In this document: positions 5,891 to 5,947 of the stretch, piece after piece | Layout: every line of letters begins with the position of its first letter | Position numbering within the stretch: the first letter of the stretch is position 1 | Assembly: GCA_003505715.1 (NCBI GenBank) | Contig: DNXU01000098.1 | Coordinates: 9,196 to 15,142, forward strand | Length of the DNA: 5,947 nucleotides | DNA from: Cyanobacteria bacterium UBA8803 | Lineage (GTDB): Bacteria > Cyanobacteriota > Cyanobacteriia > Cyanobacteriales > Coleofasciculaceae | Reading direction: 5' to 3' | Translations under genes and position numbers: made by a program | The notes under the pieces: generated by a model | The model's database searches: none | The model's input: the letters and a program-made list of their open reading frames with translations, nothing else | What the model was told of the DNA's origin: nothing

Positions 5891-5947
5891 TCTTAAAGTG
5901 TATCAATCAAGTTGGAATGATGGAGGAGAGGGAGAGGGATGAGGGAT
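5891..5947. other. Short region upstream of gshA, cut by the window edge
   Basis: On the minus strand this is the gshA leader. An in-frame TGA at 5903-5905 limits how far gshA can extend. The outer part is strongly purine-rich on the plus strand (GGAGGAGAGGGAGAGGGATG). No promoter can be assigned with confidence in 57 bp. Confidence 0.5.

Overview
The window looks like a piece of a cyanobacterial chromosome. Three copies of the HIP1 octamer GCGATCGC (1519-1526, 4279-4286, 5588-5595) lie inside genes, the glutamate-cysteine ligase is of the cyanobacterial type, and the large LysM/M23 protein has the N-terminus I associate with cyanobacterial cell-wall peptidases. I cannot name the species; a filamentous or other large-genome cyanobacterium is an inference from the loose gene spacing.

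All recognisable genes are on the minus strand. In transcription order (right to left) they are: gshA, the first enzyme of glutathione synthesis (4712-5890); a 307-bp AT-rich spacer; trmL, a SPOUT methyltransferase for the tRNA wobble ribose (3943-4404); about 1 kb with no convincing gene, starting with a strong palindromic repeat behind trmL and ending in a near-consensus CRP-type operator; an 853-residue LysM/M23 peptidoglycan peptidase (354-2915); and a tRNA-Met(CAU) gene (137-209). The last 136 bp at the left edge hold nothing I can assign apart from a possible repeat fragment.

The spacers are long (about 145, 1027 and 307 bp), so these are probably separate transcription units, not one operon. 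Their roles are separate housekeeping ones: redox thiol synthesis, tRNA modification, septal or wall remodelling, and translation. I found no mobile-element gene, CRISPR array or defence system. The observations most worth following are the CRP/SyCRP1-like site upstream of the wall peptidase, the exact 81-bp in-frame repeat in that peptidase's Pro-rich linker, the palindrome and short repeat behind trmL, and the unexplained 860-bp spacer.
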